Notes: generated by a model not told the origin, from the sequence alone. A stretch of 64,000 bases of DNA from Paenibacillus dauci (GCF_000971985.1 NZ_LAQQ01000001.1:806001-870000); one strand, 5' to 3'; shown: positions 48,168-57,604, numbered from the stretch's first letter. A program made the numbers and translations.

Positions 48168-48884
48168 TTACACATCATAATTGACCAGATAATGCTGAAG
48201 CTCTGTATTGTAAAAGCCTTTGCTGTATTCGATCAGATTGCCGTCGGTATCATAGGAATACCGCAGCCGCTGCAGCAGAGCTGTGTTCTCTTCCACACGC
48301 AGCAGTGACTCGGTTGCAAAATTTGCCGTACCTACTGTAAAGCTGTCTTTGAAGTTATGCAGCTCAATTCCATAATCCTCGATCAGATCATACATTGATT
48401 GCAGCTCCAGCCCTTTCAATTCCAGTGAGACAGGGAATACCGGCGCCAGATAATTCACATAATGAATATAAGGCTGCTCATCCAGCCAGTACAGCCGCTC
48501 TACTTTGAGACAACGCGGTCCGAACAGACGATAGATCTCGCTATCCGGTTCATTGTTGATCCAGACCGAATGCAGCAACTGCTTGCGAATCTGGTGACCT
48601 TCTTCTACCAGCAGTTCGGTAAAGCGTTTGCCTTTGGATAATCGGGAAAGGGATGTATTGCGGATAACAGTCGTTCCGACGCCGCTTCGCTTTTCCACGT
48701 ACCCTTCCTGAGCCAGCTCCTGAACTGCATTGCGTACAGTCATTTTACTAACCCCAAATTCACTTTCCAATTGCGGCTCGGAAGGAATCGTAGTGCCCAT
48801 TGGATAGACGCCATGAAGAATGCGATCTTTAATAATTTTCTTGACCTGTAAATAGAGAGGTCCTTTTTTTCGCGTAATGGACAT
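48168..48884 (-). CDS. GntR/HutC-family regulator with UTRA domain
   Basis: Transcription repressor. The N-terminal winged helix (about 8-70) has GTTIPSEPQLESEFGVSKMTV and VQELAQEGYVEKRSGVGT. The UTRA ligand-binding domain (about 90-235) follows. It is the last gene of the sugar-acid operon, 24 bases after the kinase gene, so it most likely controls that operon and is induced by a sugar phosphate intermediate. The operator may be the repeat at 53055-53073. Confidence 0.9.
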   Translation of the reverse strand: MSITRKKGPLYLQVKKIIKDRILHGVYPMGTTIPSEPQLESEFGVSKMTVRNAVQELAQEGYVEKRSGVGTTVIRNTSLSRLSKGKRFTELLVEEGHQIRKQLLHSVWINNEPDSEIYRLFGPRCLKVERLYWLDEQPYIHYVNYLAPVFPVSLELKGLELQSMYDLIEDYGIELHNFKDSFTVGTANFATESLLRVEENTALLQRLRYSYDTDGNLIEYSKGFYNTELQHYLVNYDV

Positions 48885-48908
48885 GAAATGTCCCTGCCTT
48901 TCTGCTTG

Positions 48909-49958
48909 TCACCTGTCTACATCCCTGCCCTGCATCATCATGGCCTGCCGAATCTCCATATCGGTTGAGACGGGAGTATCTCCAGTCACCGTATGAGCCA
49001 GCATCGCTGCGGTCGCTGCATAATCAGCCATCTGCTGCATATCCATACCCGTCAACTGTCCATGAATAATACCAGCCGTATAGGCATCGCCCGCTCCGAT
49101 CCGGTCATGTACCGGGAACGTGAGGATTTGGGAAAAGACAAATGTGCCGTTCTTGTAAATATACCCTTGAAGCGAGTGCATATTGTTCTCATGAATCGCC
49201 CGGTGAGTTCCGGCAATCACAGCAATATCATACTTCTTCGCGACCTGTGGAATCAATTGTTTTAATTGATCGAGCCGATCTGCTGTCGCTGTATCCATGC
49301 CAAGTATGCCTATAGCATCCCGTTCGTTCATCATGACGATATCGGCATGCTCCAGCATCTGTTCATAATGGGGACGAGCGATCTCATAGCTGTCATTCCC
49401 CCAGAGCGTCGGACGGTAATTACAATCGAAGACGACCTGTCCATTCTGCCGACGTACAGCTACAGCCAACTGCTTCATCTGCTGACGTACTGTATCATTC
49501 ATAGCCAGTGTAATACCGCAAAAATGAATTAGCTCGATTCGCCGGGCAATCTGTTCTTCATCATAATGGTCCGGATGAGCTGTATTAAAGCTGCTGCCCA
49601 GACGATCCGTATACGTCACCCTACCGGGACGCGGACCAAAGCCATTTTCCAGAAAATACATACCGATATACTTGCCACCTCGCTGAATCAACGAGGTCGA
49701 GATCCCCAATCTCCGCAGATAAGCAATAGCCGCTTCACCCAGTGGATTGGACGGCAAAGTGGTAACCAGATACCCATCATGCCCAAGCCTGTACAGCGCG
49801 GATGTAATATTCACCCCAGTACCGGAAAACGTATATTTCAATTCACTACCCTGTGCCAGCGTCTCATAGCCGGGCACCTGAAGACGCATCATCACTTCGC
49901 CAAAAGCCGCCACACGACAACCTGCTCCAGTCTGTGCATCTGCAGGGATCTCAGGCAT
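48909..49958 (-). CDS. PfkB-family sugar kinase, KDG kinase-like
   Basis: Ribokinase-fold kinase. VAAFGEVMMRLQVPGYETL begins the domain, and VHDRIGAGDAYTAGIIHG carries the anion hole and catalytic Asp. The 349 residues fit 2-keto-3-deoxygluconate kinase. In this operon with DgaE- and DgaF-like enzymes it may phosphorylate 2-keto-3-deoxygluconate or the amino sugar acid. It overlaps the aldolase gene by 8 bases. The exact substrate is inferred. Confidence 0.82.
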   Translation of the reverse strand: MPEIPADAQTGAGCRVAAFGEVMMRLQVPGYETLAQGSELKYTFSGTGVNITSALYRLGHDGYLVTTLPSNPLGEAAIAYLRRLGISTSLIQRGGKYIGMYFLENGFGPRPGRVTYTDRLGSSFNTAHPDHYDEEQIARRIELIHFCGITLAMNDTVRQQMKQLAVAVRRQNGQVVFDCNYRPTLWGNDSYEIARPHYEQMLEHADIVMMNERDAIGILGMDTATADRLDQLKQLIPQVAKKYDIAVIAGTHRAIHENNMHSLQGYIYKNGTFVFSQILTFPVHDRIGAGDAYTAGIIHGQLTGMDMQQMADYAATAAMLAHTVTGDTPVSTDMEIRQAMMMQGRDVDR

Positions 49959-50706
49959 AGCGATCCACTAGTCCAGTTAGTGTATGGTGCAGAGTCTGTA
50001 CATGTTCCACAATGGTATCTCCACTGTGCGTATCAATAATCGAAGAATACACATGCGGAATGACCTGTGGGACTCCTGCTTCCAGCGCAATTTGCACGAT
50101 AGCTCCAAAATTATCAAGATCGATGCCGCCTGTCGGCTCCAGGGCAAACTGTTCTTCGGCACATGCTGCTGCCACTGCCCGGTACTCCTCTTCCAGTTCC
50201 AGACCTTTCATCGGAAAATACTTGATCGCATTGCCACCCATATCGCGAATCAATGCAATTGCTGCCCTGATCGGCACGATCGCCTGCTCGCTGCCAGCAG
50301 CACTGGCTGGACCTGTCGAAATATTCACATATCCCGGTCGACCGCTTGGAGAGACCAGACTGTTGATCCAGCTGTCTCTACTGCCCAGATTCGCCCGTGT
50401 AGCCCCTACAGCCGGAAATACCTGATTAATATGTGCTCCCGGATAGCTGCGAACAATCTCGGCGACGACTGCTGCCTGACGGTTATCACCCGTTCCAAGT
50501 CCTATCGATACAGCATCTTCAATAGCAGCGCCATAGGTCTGCATCGCCTCTGCAGCTGTTATCGCGTCAGGGTAATTCTTGGATAGCACGCCCACGACGA
50601 CATGCCCCTGCGCAGCTTCGAATATTTGTTTTGCATTATCGATGCTGCCTGCCAGCACATTTAATGCCGCACGGTTGCGGTATAATCTTCCGGATAAGTT
50701 GGTCAT
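49951..50706 (-). CDS. DgaF-like KDGP aldolase
   Basis: Resembles DgaF, which splits 2-keto-3-deoxygluconate 6-phosphate into pyruvate and glyceraldehyde 3-phosphate. The 251 residues include VVGVLSKNYPDA, GLGTGDNRQAAVVAEI, VSPSGRPGYVNISTGPASA, GGNAIKYFPMKG (the likely Schiff-base lysine) and LEPTGGIDLDNF. It is distinct in sequence from the common Eda aldolase. It lies 3 bases after the DgaE-like gene. Confidence 0.82.
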   Translation of the reverse strand: MTNLSGRLYRNRAALNVLAGSIDNAKQIFEAAQGHVVVGVLSKNYPDAITAAEAMQTYGAAIEDAVSIGLGTGDNRQAAVVAEIVRSYPGAHINQVFPAVGATRANLGSRDSWINSLVSPSGRPGYVNISTGPASAAGSEQAIVPIRAAIALIRDMGGNAIKYFPMKGLELEEEYRAVAAACAEEQFALEPTGGIDLDNFGAIVQIALEAGVPQVIPHVYSSIIDTHSGDTIVEHVQTLHHTLTGLVDRYA

Positions 50707-50709
50707 TGG

Positions 50710-51813
50710 TCACCCTCCAGTAATCTCGCCAATCCGGCCAGCAATGATCTCCAGATCATCTCCCAGCAGCGGACGCGGATCGATATCAAAATAACCTTGC
50801 TTGACGCCGTAATCCCGCGTATAAATAGCAATCTCCCCTTCACGCAGACGATCATTCACTTCCTGCGCAGTCAGCTTTGCCACGGACGCATCGATATGTA
50901 CCCTGCCCCGGAAAATAGCCCGTCCTGCCTCATCCTGCACAATCTTGACCGTGATACCAGGCTGATCGGATAGCGGAACCAGTATATCCTGCAGGGCCTG
51001 CTTCTCCTGCTCACTGCGATCAGGTTTGTCCTGATATTCATCCAGTGCCTGCAGCAGACCGAATGTAGTTTCCTTGCCGACCTTCATACTTCGTCCGATA
51101 CCATGCAGCTGGGCTTTGAGCCATTCCACATATATGCGTTTTCCGGCTACTATCCCGGATGTAGGTCCTTCGATCGCTTTGGAACCACTAAATATGACCA
51201 GATCGGAATAAGGAATATATTTGGGCAAGTCTTCCTCGGCAGCCGCGTCAATAATCAGCGGTATATGATGACGATGCGCCACTTCCCATGCTTCTTCAAA
51301 CGAAATCATGTTTTTCTGCACCGCATGATGGGATTTTACATACAGGATCGCTGCGGTATGCTCGTTGATCGCTTCTTCCAGATGTTCAGCGCGACCTTCA
51401 TTGGCATAGCCTACTTCAACTACCTTGCCGCCTCCCAGATACACCATTGTTTCTACCGGTGCTCCATACTGTACATTATGGCCTTTGAACATCAGGATTT
51501 CATTACGGGTGATCGGCTCCTGATGAAGCCGCAGGCTGCGCCGGATATTCCCTTCTGTGACTATGGCTGCTACCGAGAGGGCGATTCCACTGGATGCCGA
51601 ATTGACAACAACGGCCGCTTCCGATCCGATCAGCCGGGCGATATAATCACCCGCTTTATTTACCAGATCAGCGATCTCCACGTAGCTCTGACCTCCTGTT
51701 CTCATCGCCTCCATGACCGTATCTGTAGGTGCAGATACACCGAGTATACTCATGCGCCCACTGGCATTAATGACTCGCTTGAGTCCGTATTTGGCATGCA
51801 AAGAATGCTCCAT
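50710..51813 (-). CDS. DgaE-like PLP-dependent ammonia-lyase (SelA fold)
   Basis: Resembles D-glucosaminate-6-phosphate ammonia-lyase (DgaE), which gives 2-keto-3-deoxygluconate 6-phosphate and ammonia. The 367 residues start with KYGLKRVINASGRMSILG. PLIIDAAAEEDLPKY and FSGSKAIEGPTSG, with the PLP lysine, match the SelA-like fold. The ATG has AAGGAG 9 bases upstream and lies inside the end of the deacetylase gene (47-base overlap). True SelA is unlikely, since no selB or tRNA-Sec is seen and the operon is metabolic. Confidence 0.82.
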   Translation of the reverse strand: MEHSLHAKYGLKRVINASGRMSILGVSAPTDTVMEAMRTGGQSYVEIADLVNKAGDYIARLIGSEAAVVVNSASSGIALSVAAIVTEGNIRRSLRLHQEPITRNEILMFKGHNVQYGAPVETMVYLGGGKVVEVGYANEGRAEHLEEAINEHTAAILYVKSHHAVQKNMISFEEAWEVAHRHHIPLIIDAAAEEDLPKYIPYSDLVIFSGSKAIEGPTSGIVAGKRIYVEWLKAQLHGIGRSMKVGKETTFGLLQALDEYQDKPDRSEQEKQALQDILVPLSDQPGITVKIVQDEAGRAIFRGRVHIDASVAKLTAQEVNDRLREGEIAIYTRDYGVKQGYFDIDPRPLLGDDLEIIAGRIGEITGG

Positions 51814-52933
51814 CTTTGACTACTCCTTTCGCTTCGATATATTGTGCAGCTGTCCGCTGTTCTCCCTCCGAATCGGTTAACAGAACCGGCCCCGGCTCCA
51901 TCGCAAACAAGGTAAGATTCGCTTGCTGACCCGGCTTCATTCCGGCTAGTTCCGGACGATTCAGCCACTCGGCTGCATGTATCGTTACCGCTTCCATGAT
52001 ATCGGTCAGTGCATACCCCAGATACAGGAATTTACTCAGGACGTTGGACATATTATACACTGGTCCATCCAGCCGATTCCGTCGGTAAATATCCGTGCTG
52101 ATCGTATGCAGCGGAATACCGGCATCCCTTGCCTGCTCGGCTACTCGAAAAGAAAAGCTGGCCGAACCATGTCCTACATCGAGATGAATCCCGCGCTTCA
52201 GAGCGGCTGTCAATTCCGGTAGCGGCTGACCGGCAGTATCAAACAAATTATTGGATTTGCCATTCAGATAATGCGTGACAATGTCTCCGTGATTCAGCAG
52301 ATTCAGTACTTCCCGGATATCGGGCGGACCTGAACCGATATGTACCATCAATGGCAGATTCGTCTGCGAGGACAGCTGCCGTGCCCGCTGCAGTGGTTCA
52401 ATCCCCTGCTCTTGTACCACACTGGCGCTGATTCTTGCTTTCAGCCCTACAATATGATTGGGATAATGCTCTACAGCCTGCTGTACTTGTTCGGCATCAA
52501 TCCACTCCAGATTGGACAGTTCATCTACACGGCGCAGTCCAATCCGTGAAATATTCAAAAAAGCCAGCAGCGATGTTCGTGTGCCTTCGTCCTGCTGCAG
52601 AAGCTCATCAATATCATCTCCTCCACAGCTGCCTGCATCTACAATAGTCGTTACACCATGCCTGATACCAATTTTGTCAATCTCATCTCCATACGGAGAC
52701 AATTCCGAATAAGCATGCACATGCATATCGATCCAACCACTGGTTAGATACCAGCCCTCACAGTCTACCTGCTGCGCAATCGGCTCATGATGCGCAGCTT
52801 CCTGCTGCCATAGCGCAGATGATTGAATAAAGGAAATGATTCCGTTTGTAATCAGTACGTCTACCTGTTCACCGCTTAGCAGCATCGCCTTTCGCAGCAG
52901 TAGTGTATGCGGTACATCTGTGTCATGTTGCAT
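51767..52933 (-). CDS. Amidohydrolase/deacetylase-family metallohydrolase
   Basis: TIM-barrel metal hydrolase. GWIDMHVHAYSELSPYGDEI contains the HxH motif; VGLKARISASVV carries the bridging lysine; LPLMVHIGSGP, HYLNGKSNN and LDVGHGSASFSF follow. The ATG at 52933 with AGGAGG 8 bases upstream gives 388 residues. In such clusters it is thought to deacetylate an N-acetyl amino sugar acid before the DgaE-like step. First gene of the operon, behind two operator-like repeats. Confidence 0.83.
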   Translation of the reverse strand: MQHDTDVPHTLLLRKAMLLSGEQVDVLITNGIISFIQSSALWQQEAAHHEPIAQQVDCEGWYLTSGWIDMHVHAYSELSPYGDEIDKIGIRHGVTTIVDAGSCGGDDIDELLQQDEGTRTSLLAFLNISRIGLRRVDELSNLEWIDAEQVQQAVEHYPNHIVGLKARISASVVQEQGIEPLQRARQLSSQTNLPLMVHIGSGPPDIREVLNLLNHGDIVTHYLNGKSNNLFDTAGQPLPELTAALKRGIHLDVGHGSASFSFRVAEQARDAGIPLHTISTDIYRRNRLDGPVYNMSNVLSKFLYLGYALTDIMEAVTIHAAEWLNRPELAGMKPGQQANLTLFAMEPGPVLLTDSEGEQRTAAQYIEAKGVVKDGAFFACQIRTQASH

Positions 52934-53054
52934 TGTCTCAACCTCCTGGCCTGGATACATAGAATTCACATGCCACTTCAACGCTTCATAGGGACAGAGC
53001 CAACCGTCGTCTCGTTACTTGTTATATAAATTAGCACAGATCACCTCAAAAATA

Positions 53055-53073
53055 AACATAACGTTATTATGTT
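53055..53073. promoter_or_regulatory. Operator-like inverted repeat
   Basis: AACATAA-CGTTA-TTATGTT, perfect 7-bp arms, in the divergent region before the sugar-acid operon. Candidate site for the operon's GntR protein; not proven. Confidence 0.5.
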
Positions 53074-53081
53074 TAACTTAG

Positions 53082-53101
53082 ATGTAAACTATAATTTACA
53101 T
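53082..53101. promoter_or_regulatory. Second operator-like inverted repeat
   Basis: ATGTAAA-CTATAA-TTTACAT, perfect 7-bp arms, about 40 bases before the Xre gene. Could serve the Xre regulator, or the GntR protein as a second site. Confidence 0.45.
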
Positions 53102-53141
53102 TATGCAATATATATGTTACATATAATAAGAGGTGGATGAT

Positions 53142-53342
53142 TTGGAAAATAGAGTGAAGCACGCTCGCGTACAATCAGGATTTACCCAGCAGCAACTGGC
53201 TGACCAGATTGGTGTCACTCGTCAAACCATCAGTTTGATCGAAAAAGGTAGCTATAATCCCACTTTGCGATTATGTCTGGAGATTTGTTATGCGGTCAAT
53301 CAATCGCTGGATGAACTATTTTGGATAGACAAGGAGGAATAG
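53142..53342 (+). CDS. Small Xre/Cro-CI type regulator
   Basis: 66-residue helix-turn-helix protein from a TTG start (53142) with AAGAGG 8 bases upstream; a GTG at 53133 is the alternative. RVKHARVQSGFTQQQLADQI and VTRQTISLIEKGSYNPTLRL are the Xre-type DNA-binding helices. It belongs to the small YozG-like class often paired with a membrane protein. It precedes such a gene by 5 bases, so the pair is probably self-regulated. Confidence 0.85.
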   Translation: MENRVKHARVQSGFTQQQLADQIGVTRQTISLIEKGSYNPTLRLCLEICYAVNQSLDELFWIDKEE

Positions 53343-53347
53343 ATACG

Positions 53348-53788
53348 ATGCGACCTATTAGAGATGAACGATTAATCATTCAGAATCTGAGAAATATCCG
53401 CCTTGCTTTTGGTGTGCAAAGTGCAGGCATCGGTATTATTCTGTTGTATACGCTCATACGTTATGGCCTGGAAGAGATGATTGCGCAACCGGTATGGATC
53501 GTCTTTATGCTGACGGCGATTACCCTTGGATATGCCAATTTAAAAATCTCTGTGGATATGGATCGCCCTTCGAATCCGCGCAAACCCGGATCTTATTATT
53601 ACAGTATTTTGATGTCCGCAGCAGCAGGACTAATTGTAGGAGGACTGGTCTGGTTCAGCCATCCCAAAGAACCTTTGAGAGATGCATTGATTATAGGTGG
53701 AGTAGTATTTGTCTGTCTGCTGATACCGTCCTTTGTTGTATCGTATTGGCGACACAAAAAGGCACAGGATGAACAGAATGAGGAATAA
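53348..53788 (+). CDS. Four-helix membrane protein paired with Xre regulator
   Basis: Not recognised by name. The 146 residues from the ATG at 53348 (AAGGAGG upstream) contain four hydrophobic segments, about 22-42, 50-70, 88-108 and 118-138, with a charged tail ending in Glu. Such proteins are often co-transcribed with small Xre regulators in Firmicutes. The function is unknown. The gene ends at a strong terminator. Confidence 0.7.
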   Translation: MRPIRDERLIIQNLRNIRLAFGVQSAGIGIILLYTLIRYGLEEMIAQPVWIVFMLTAITLGYANLKISVDMDRPSNPRKPGSYYYSILMSAAAGLIVGGLVWFSHPKEPLRDALIIGGVVFVCLLIPSFVVSYWRHKKAQDEQNEE

Positions 53789-53855
53789 AACAAAAAAACG
53801 AATAATTCTATGTGGCAGCTATCCGATAAATCTTATACGTACAAAAAAGTATAAA

Positions 53856-53899
53856 AAACAGGCTGTCTGGTGTCATTGCGACACTGGACAGCCTGTTTG
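53856..53899. terminator. Bidirectional terminator
   Basis: AAACAGGCTGTC-T-GGTGTC pairs with GACACT-GGACAGCCTGTTT around ATTGC. It lies between the membrane-protein gene and ppiB. Confidence 0.88.
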
Positions 53900-53960
53900 G
53901 TTACGCCAGCAACCCCTATAGCAGAAGTTACTGACAAAATAAGTTTATTATCGTACTGAA

Positions 53961-54392
53961 TTATACTTCTACAACTTCAACAGTTTCCATTTTGTCGCGG
54001 CCCTGGAATGCGTCAACGTATTCCATACCTTTCACGACTTTACCGAAAACAGTGTGCTGTCCATCCAGGTGAGGCTGTGGTTGGTAAGCGATGTAGAACT
54101 GGCTTCCGCCTGTGTTGCGGCCGGCGTGAGCCATTGCCAGGGAACCGCGCTCGTGTTTGTTCGGGTTGATTTCGCAATCGATCATGTAACCCGGACCACC
54201 TGTACCTGTACCATTAGGGCATCCGCCCTGAGCTACGAAACCAGGGATAACGCGGTGGAAGACCAGACCGTTGTAGAAACCTTCACTTGCCAGTTTCTCA
54301 AAGTTGGCAACTGTGTTCGGAGCGTCTTGATCGAACAGATCGATAACAACCTCGCCGCCGTTTTCAAGTTTGATTTTAGCTTGTTTTGTCAT
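53961..54392 (-). CDS. ppiB: Peptidyl-prolyl cis-trans isomerase, cyclophilin type
   Basis: Speeds proline isomerisation in protein folding. The 143 residues show [35 protein letters not shown] and [12 protein letters not shown], which include the Arg, Phe, Gln and His of the cyclophilin active site. No signal peptide, so cytoplasmic. Single gene. Confidence 0.95.
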   Translation of the reverse strand: MTKQAKIKLENGGEVVIDLFDQDAPNTVANFEKLASEGFYNGLVFHRVIPGFVAQGGCPNGTGTGGPGYMIDCEINPNKHERGSLAMAHAGRNTGGSQFYIAYQPQPHLDGQHTVFGKVVKGMEYVDAFQGRDKMETVEVVEV

Positions 54393-54580
54393 AATTCATC
54401 TATCTCCTCTCGTGGATCAGCATTATTGAGTCTATTCAACAAGCTGTATATTGAAAATACATACAGGATGCCATGCTGAATACCCGCAAAGGCGATCAGC
54501 ACAGCACCCTACCAGTTTACTATGAAATTCATTTCAACGCAAAAGATTATAGCAATTACGGCGTAACCTGCGACAAATGA

Positions 54581-55915
54581 TTAGCTGCGCAGAGCTGCAG
54601 ATGCCTGCAGGCGAGCGGGAACCAGATCATTACCTACCAGATCTTCGTAACTCTCCCGGCTGACAATGACATCACTATTGCCTTCACTAACCAGTACGAC
54701 TGCCGGACGGCGCAGACGGTTGTAATTACTCGCCATGGAATAATTATAGGCACCCGTACAAGCGACAGCGAGCAGATCACCAGACACCGGATGAGCCAGT
54801 TCAATATCCCAGATCAGCATATCTCCACTCTCACAGCACTTCCCTGCAACCGATACCAGTTCAGACGAATCATCCTGGGCACGATTGGCGATCACGGCTT
54901 CGTATTTGGCATCATACAGGGCTGTACGAGGGTTATCCGACATCCCGCCGTCGACGGATACATACTTGCGAATGCCGGGAATGTCTTTACTCGTGCCTAC
55001 GGTATACAATGTTGTGCCGGCATCTCCGACAATACTGCGACCTGGCTCAATCCAGATCTGCGGTACCGCGCCATCACTGTCTGCAAAATTTTTCTGAATC
55101 GAGTTCGCGATGGCTTGCACATAATCGGCCACCTGGAGCGGACTGTCTTCCTCGGTGTACCGGATGCCGAATCCGCCGCCCAGATTGATAACAGAGAAGT
55201 AGATGCCTTTATCCTGCTGCAGTTGACGGGCAAATTCAGCTACACGCTGAGCTGCTACTTCAAAGCCATCAACTTCAAAAATCTGTGAACCGATATGCGA
55301 ATGCAGACCCAGTAGTTCAACGCTGGACAGCTGATCTGCCTGAACAACCGCTTCATACGCCGAACCGTTACCGATATCAAAGCCGAACTTGGAATCTTCC
55401 TGACCGGTGGAGATAAATTCATGCGTATGCGCTTCTACTCCCGGAGTAACGCGCAGGAGAATTTTGGGCTGTAATCCTTTTTCCGCGGCAATAGCATTCA
55501 ACAGATGCAGCTCGATCAGATTATCCACTACAAAGCAGCCAATTCCGGCATCCAGTGCCAGTTCCAGCTCTTGTGGCGTCTTGTTATTGCCATGGAAGTG
55601 AATACGTTCTACCGGGAACCCGGCCTGCATCGCTGTGTACAGTTCGCCATCAGACACCACATCCAGTGACAATCCTTCTTCTTCTACAATCCGGCACATG
55701 GCCATTGTGCAGAAAGCCTTGCTCGCATAAGCCACCTGGAACTGCATTCCTGTTGCCCGGAAAGCGTCCATGTATTCTCTACAGCGCTGACGAATCAATT
55801 GTTCGTCCATAATATATAAAGGCGTGCCATACTGTTCTTTTAGAGCAACGGTATCACAACCGCCAATTTCCAGATGTCCTTGCTCATTGATCTTGCTCGT
55901 TCCATGTAAATACAT
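54581..55915 (-). CDS. lysA: Diaminopimelate decarboxylase
   Basis: PLP enzyme for the last step of lysine synthesis. VAYASKAFCTMAM has the PLP lysine, LHSHIGSQIFEV and NLGGGFGIRYTEED form the phosphate-binding region, and VAGKCCESGDML carries the active-site Cys. The ATG at 55915 has GGAGG 6 bases upstream and gives 444 residues. No lysine riboswitch was seen upstream. Confidence 0.96.
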   Translation of the reverse strand: MYLHGTSKINEQGHLEIGGCDTVALKEQYGTPLYIMDEQLIRQRCREYMDAFRATGMQFQVAYASKAFCTMAMCRIVEEEGLSLDVVSDGELYTAMQAGFPVERIHFHGNNKTPQELELALDAGIGCFVVDNLIELHLLNAIAAEKGLQPKILLRVTPGVEAHTHEFISTGQEDSKFGFDIGNGSAYEAVVQADQLSSVELLGLHSHIGSQIFEVDGFEVAAQRVAEFARQLQQDKGIYFSVINLGGGFGIRYTEEDSPLQVADYVQAIANSIQKNFADSDGAVPQIWIEPGRSIVGDAGTTLYTVGTSKDIPGIRKYVSVDGGMSDNPRTALYDAKYEAVIANRAQDDSSELVSVAGKCCESGDMLIWDIELAHPVSGDLLAVACTGAYNYSMASNYNRLRRPAVVLVSEGNSDVIVSRESYEDLVGNDLVPARLQASAALRS

Positions 55916-56157
55916 CGTCGTCCTCCGTTCGTTCATTTGAATGTACAGTCAGTATAGAACGGTTCCCATAGGCGCAGAATGGACTATTGTACTGAACATT
56001 TGTATTATATGGGGCTGGTGCGGCTTACCCGTAAAATGAAGGGTTCCTTTTATTTTACCATTTGACGGTATGCTTCTGAGAAATATTATTCAAATTCCAT
56101 TAAGATATTATTCAAATTCAATTAATTTTTCTGCTATCCAATTCGAATGAATAGATT
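55916..56157. other. Upstream region of lysA
   Basis: About 240 bases without a gene before the tldE terminator. A TATAAT box lies about 100 bases before lysA on the minus strand, with no clear -35 at 16-18 bases. No riboswitch motif was recognised. Confidence 0.4.
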
Positions 56158-56197
56158 AAAAAGCCAAAGCTCCACAACAGGAAGCTCTGGCTTTTTG
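56158..56197 (-). terminator. Terminator after tldE
   Basis: AAAAAGCCAGAGCTTCC pairs with GGAGCTTTGGCTTTTT, read on the minus strand, with a short loop. Confidence 0.88.
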
Positions 56198-56256
56198 ATT
56201 GTTCTATCCATATTCAACTCTATCTATTGCCCGGTTCTATCGACCATCACGTCAGA

Positions 56257-57600
56257 TCAAGAACCTGAAATCGACAACGAAGCAATTTTGAGCGAAGGCG
56301 AAGTACAGCTGCCAATAAAACGCAGATCATTACCCAGCTCCTCCACCTCTCCCAGCAGATCGTAAAAGTTGCCGGAGACTGTGATCTGATTGACCGGACG
56401 ACTGATGTTGCCATTCTCGATCAGATAACCCAGACAGGCGAGTGAGAAATTGCCACTTGTCGGATTGGTTCCGGCGTGCAGTCCTTGCAGCTCGGTGATC
56501 AGGATACCACGCTCGGTCGAAGCAACGAGTTCGTCCAGACTGCGTGTACCTGGTGCCAGGTAGAGATTATGATAAGATACGCCGATTTTGCCTTTGTAAC
56601 CGCCTTTGGCTGCGTTACCCGTCGTCTCGACGCCTGCTTTGGCTGCTGTCTTGCGATTATGGAGGAATGTCATCAGCGCTCCTTCATGGATCAGCTCATT
56701 GCGCTGCGCAGCTACCCCTTCGGCATCGAATCCACTTGTGCCAGGCACTCCAGTCATCAGCGGATCATCGATGAGGGTAATATTACTGCCTGCGATACGC
56801 TGACCCAGTTTACCAACCAGACTGGAGAATCCTTTTTCTACATTTTCTGCCGAGAAGATCGACGCGTGGGTCTGCAGCAGATTGGAAGCAGCATCTTCAC
56901 GCAAGATAATCGGATAATTATCCGAAGGGACAGGGGCAGCGCCCAATTTGGACACCGTTTCGGCTACGGCGCGCGCAGCGATTTCTTCCAACCGGATAAG
57001 GGAAAAATCGGTCAGCGAGTAATCAAACCAGCCTCCGGTTACCGTCTCCTGCTCTTCGCCTGCCAGCAGATAGACACTTACACTGCCAACGCTATCCTGC
57101 TGATGGCAATGCAGTCCTCTCGTATTGGCAATCAGCAGTTCATGCTCGCGTACACTGGCAGCACTCTGGCGCACCATCGCTATCCGCTCATCCTGTTCCA
57201 GCACGATACGTTCAACGGTCTTGGCCGCCTCGATCAGTGTATCCGGATCGGTCTGCATAAGCAGGGCAGAATACGTATCCAGCTGCGGATATTTTTCCGA
57301 GCCGGCAAACAATTCATCATCGTCTTCCATTTCCAGCACAGCCGCGTTACCTTCCGCTTCTTCCAGCAGGAAGGCGATACTATCTTCGGCAATTTTCTCG
57401 GTAAAGGCATAACCCAGCTTGCCACCGATCATTCCGCGAAAAGATAATCCGTTCGTCTCTGTTATCCGGTAGGTATCCACTTCACTCTGGCGTACAACGA
57501 CCGAGATGGCCCGGCTGCCGGAGTAGTAAATCTCCATATCGGTATATCCATACTGCTCACCCTGACGGAATAACGTTTCCTGAAATTGCGTAATATTCAT
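56257..57600 (-). CDS. pmbA: TldE (PmbA) protease component
   Basis: Non-catalytic partner of TldD in the heterodimeric metalloprotease that trims modified peptides in E. coli. The 447 residues lack the HExxxH site, as in PmbA. TYRITETNGLSFRGMIGGKL, GTSGFDAEGVAAQRNELI and GTNPTSGNFSLACLGYLIENG are family segments. The ATG at 57600 has GGGGG upstream and starts 4 bases after the tldD stop. Confidence 0.92.
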   Translation of the reverse strand: MNITQFQETLFRQGEQYGYTDMEIYYSGSRAISVVVRQSEVDTYRITETNGLSFRGMIGGKLGYAFTEKIAEDSIAFLLEEAEGNAAVLEMEDDDELFAGSEKYPQLDTYSALLMQTDPDTLIEAAKTVERIVLEQDERIAMVRQSAASVREHELLIANTRGLHCHQQDSVGSVSVYLLAGEEQETVTGGWFDYSLTDFSLIRLEEIAARAVAETVSKLGAAPVPSDNYPIILREDAASNLLQTHASIFSAENVEKGFSSLVGKLGQRIAGSNITLIDDPLMTGVPGTSGFDAEGVAAQRNELIHEGALMTFLHNRKTAAKAGVETTGNAAKGGYKGKIGVSYHNLYLAPGTRSLDELVASTERGILITELQGLHAGTNPTSGNFSLACLGYLIENGNISRPVNQITVSGNFYDLLGEVEELGNDLRFIGSCTSPSLKIASLSISGS

Positions 57601-57604
57601 CTGC

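Noticed and set aside
50710..51813. Selenocysteine synthase SelA
   Set aside because: SelA fold is shared, but operon context with KDGP aldolase, sugar kinase and deacetylase, and no selB or tRNA-Sec, favour a DgaE-like lyase.
55916..56157. Lysine riboswitch before lysA
   Set aside because: The short region lacks the conserved aptamer blocks.
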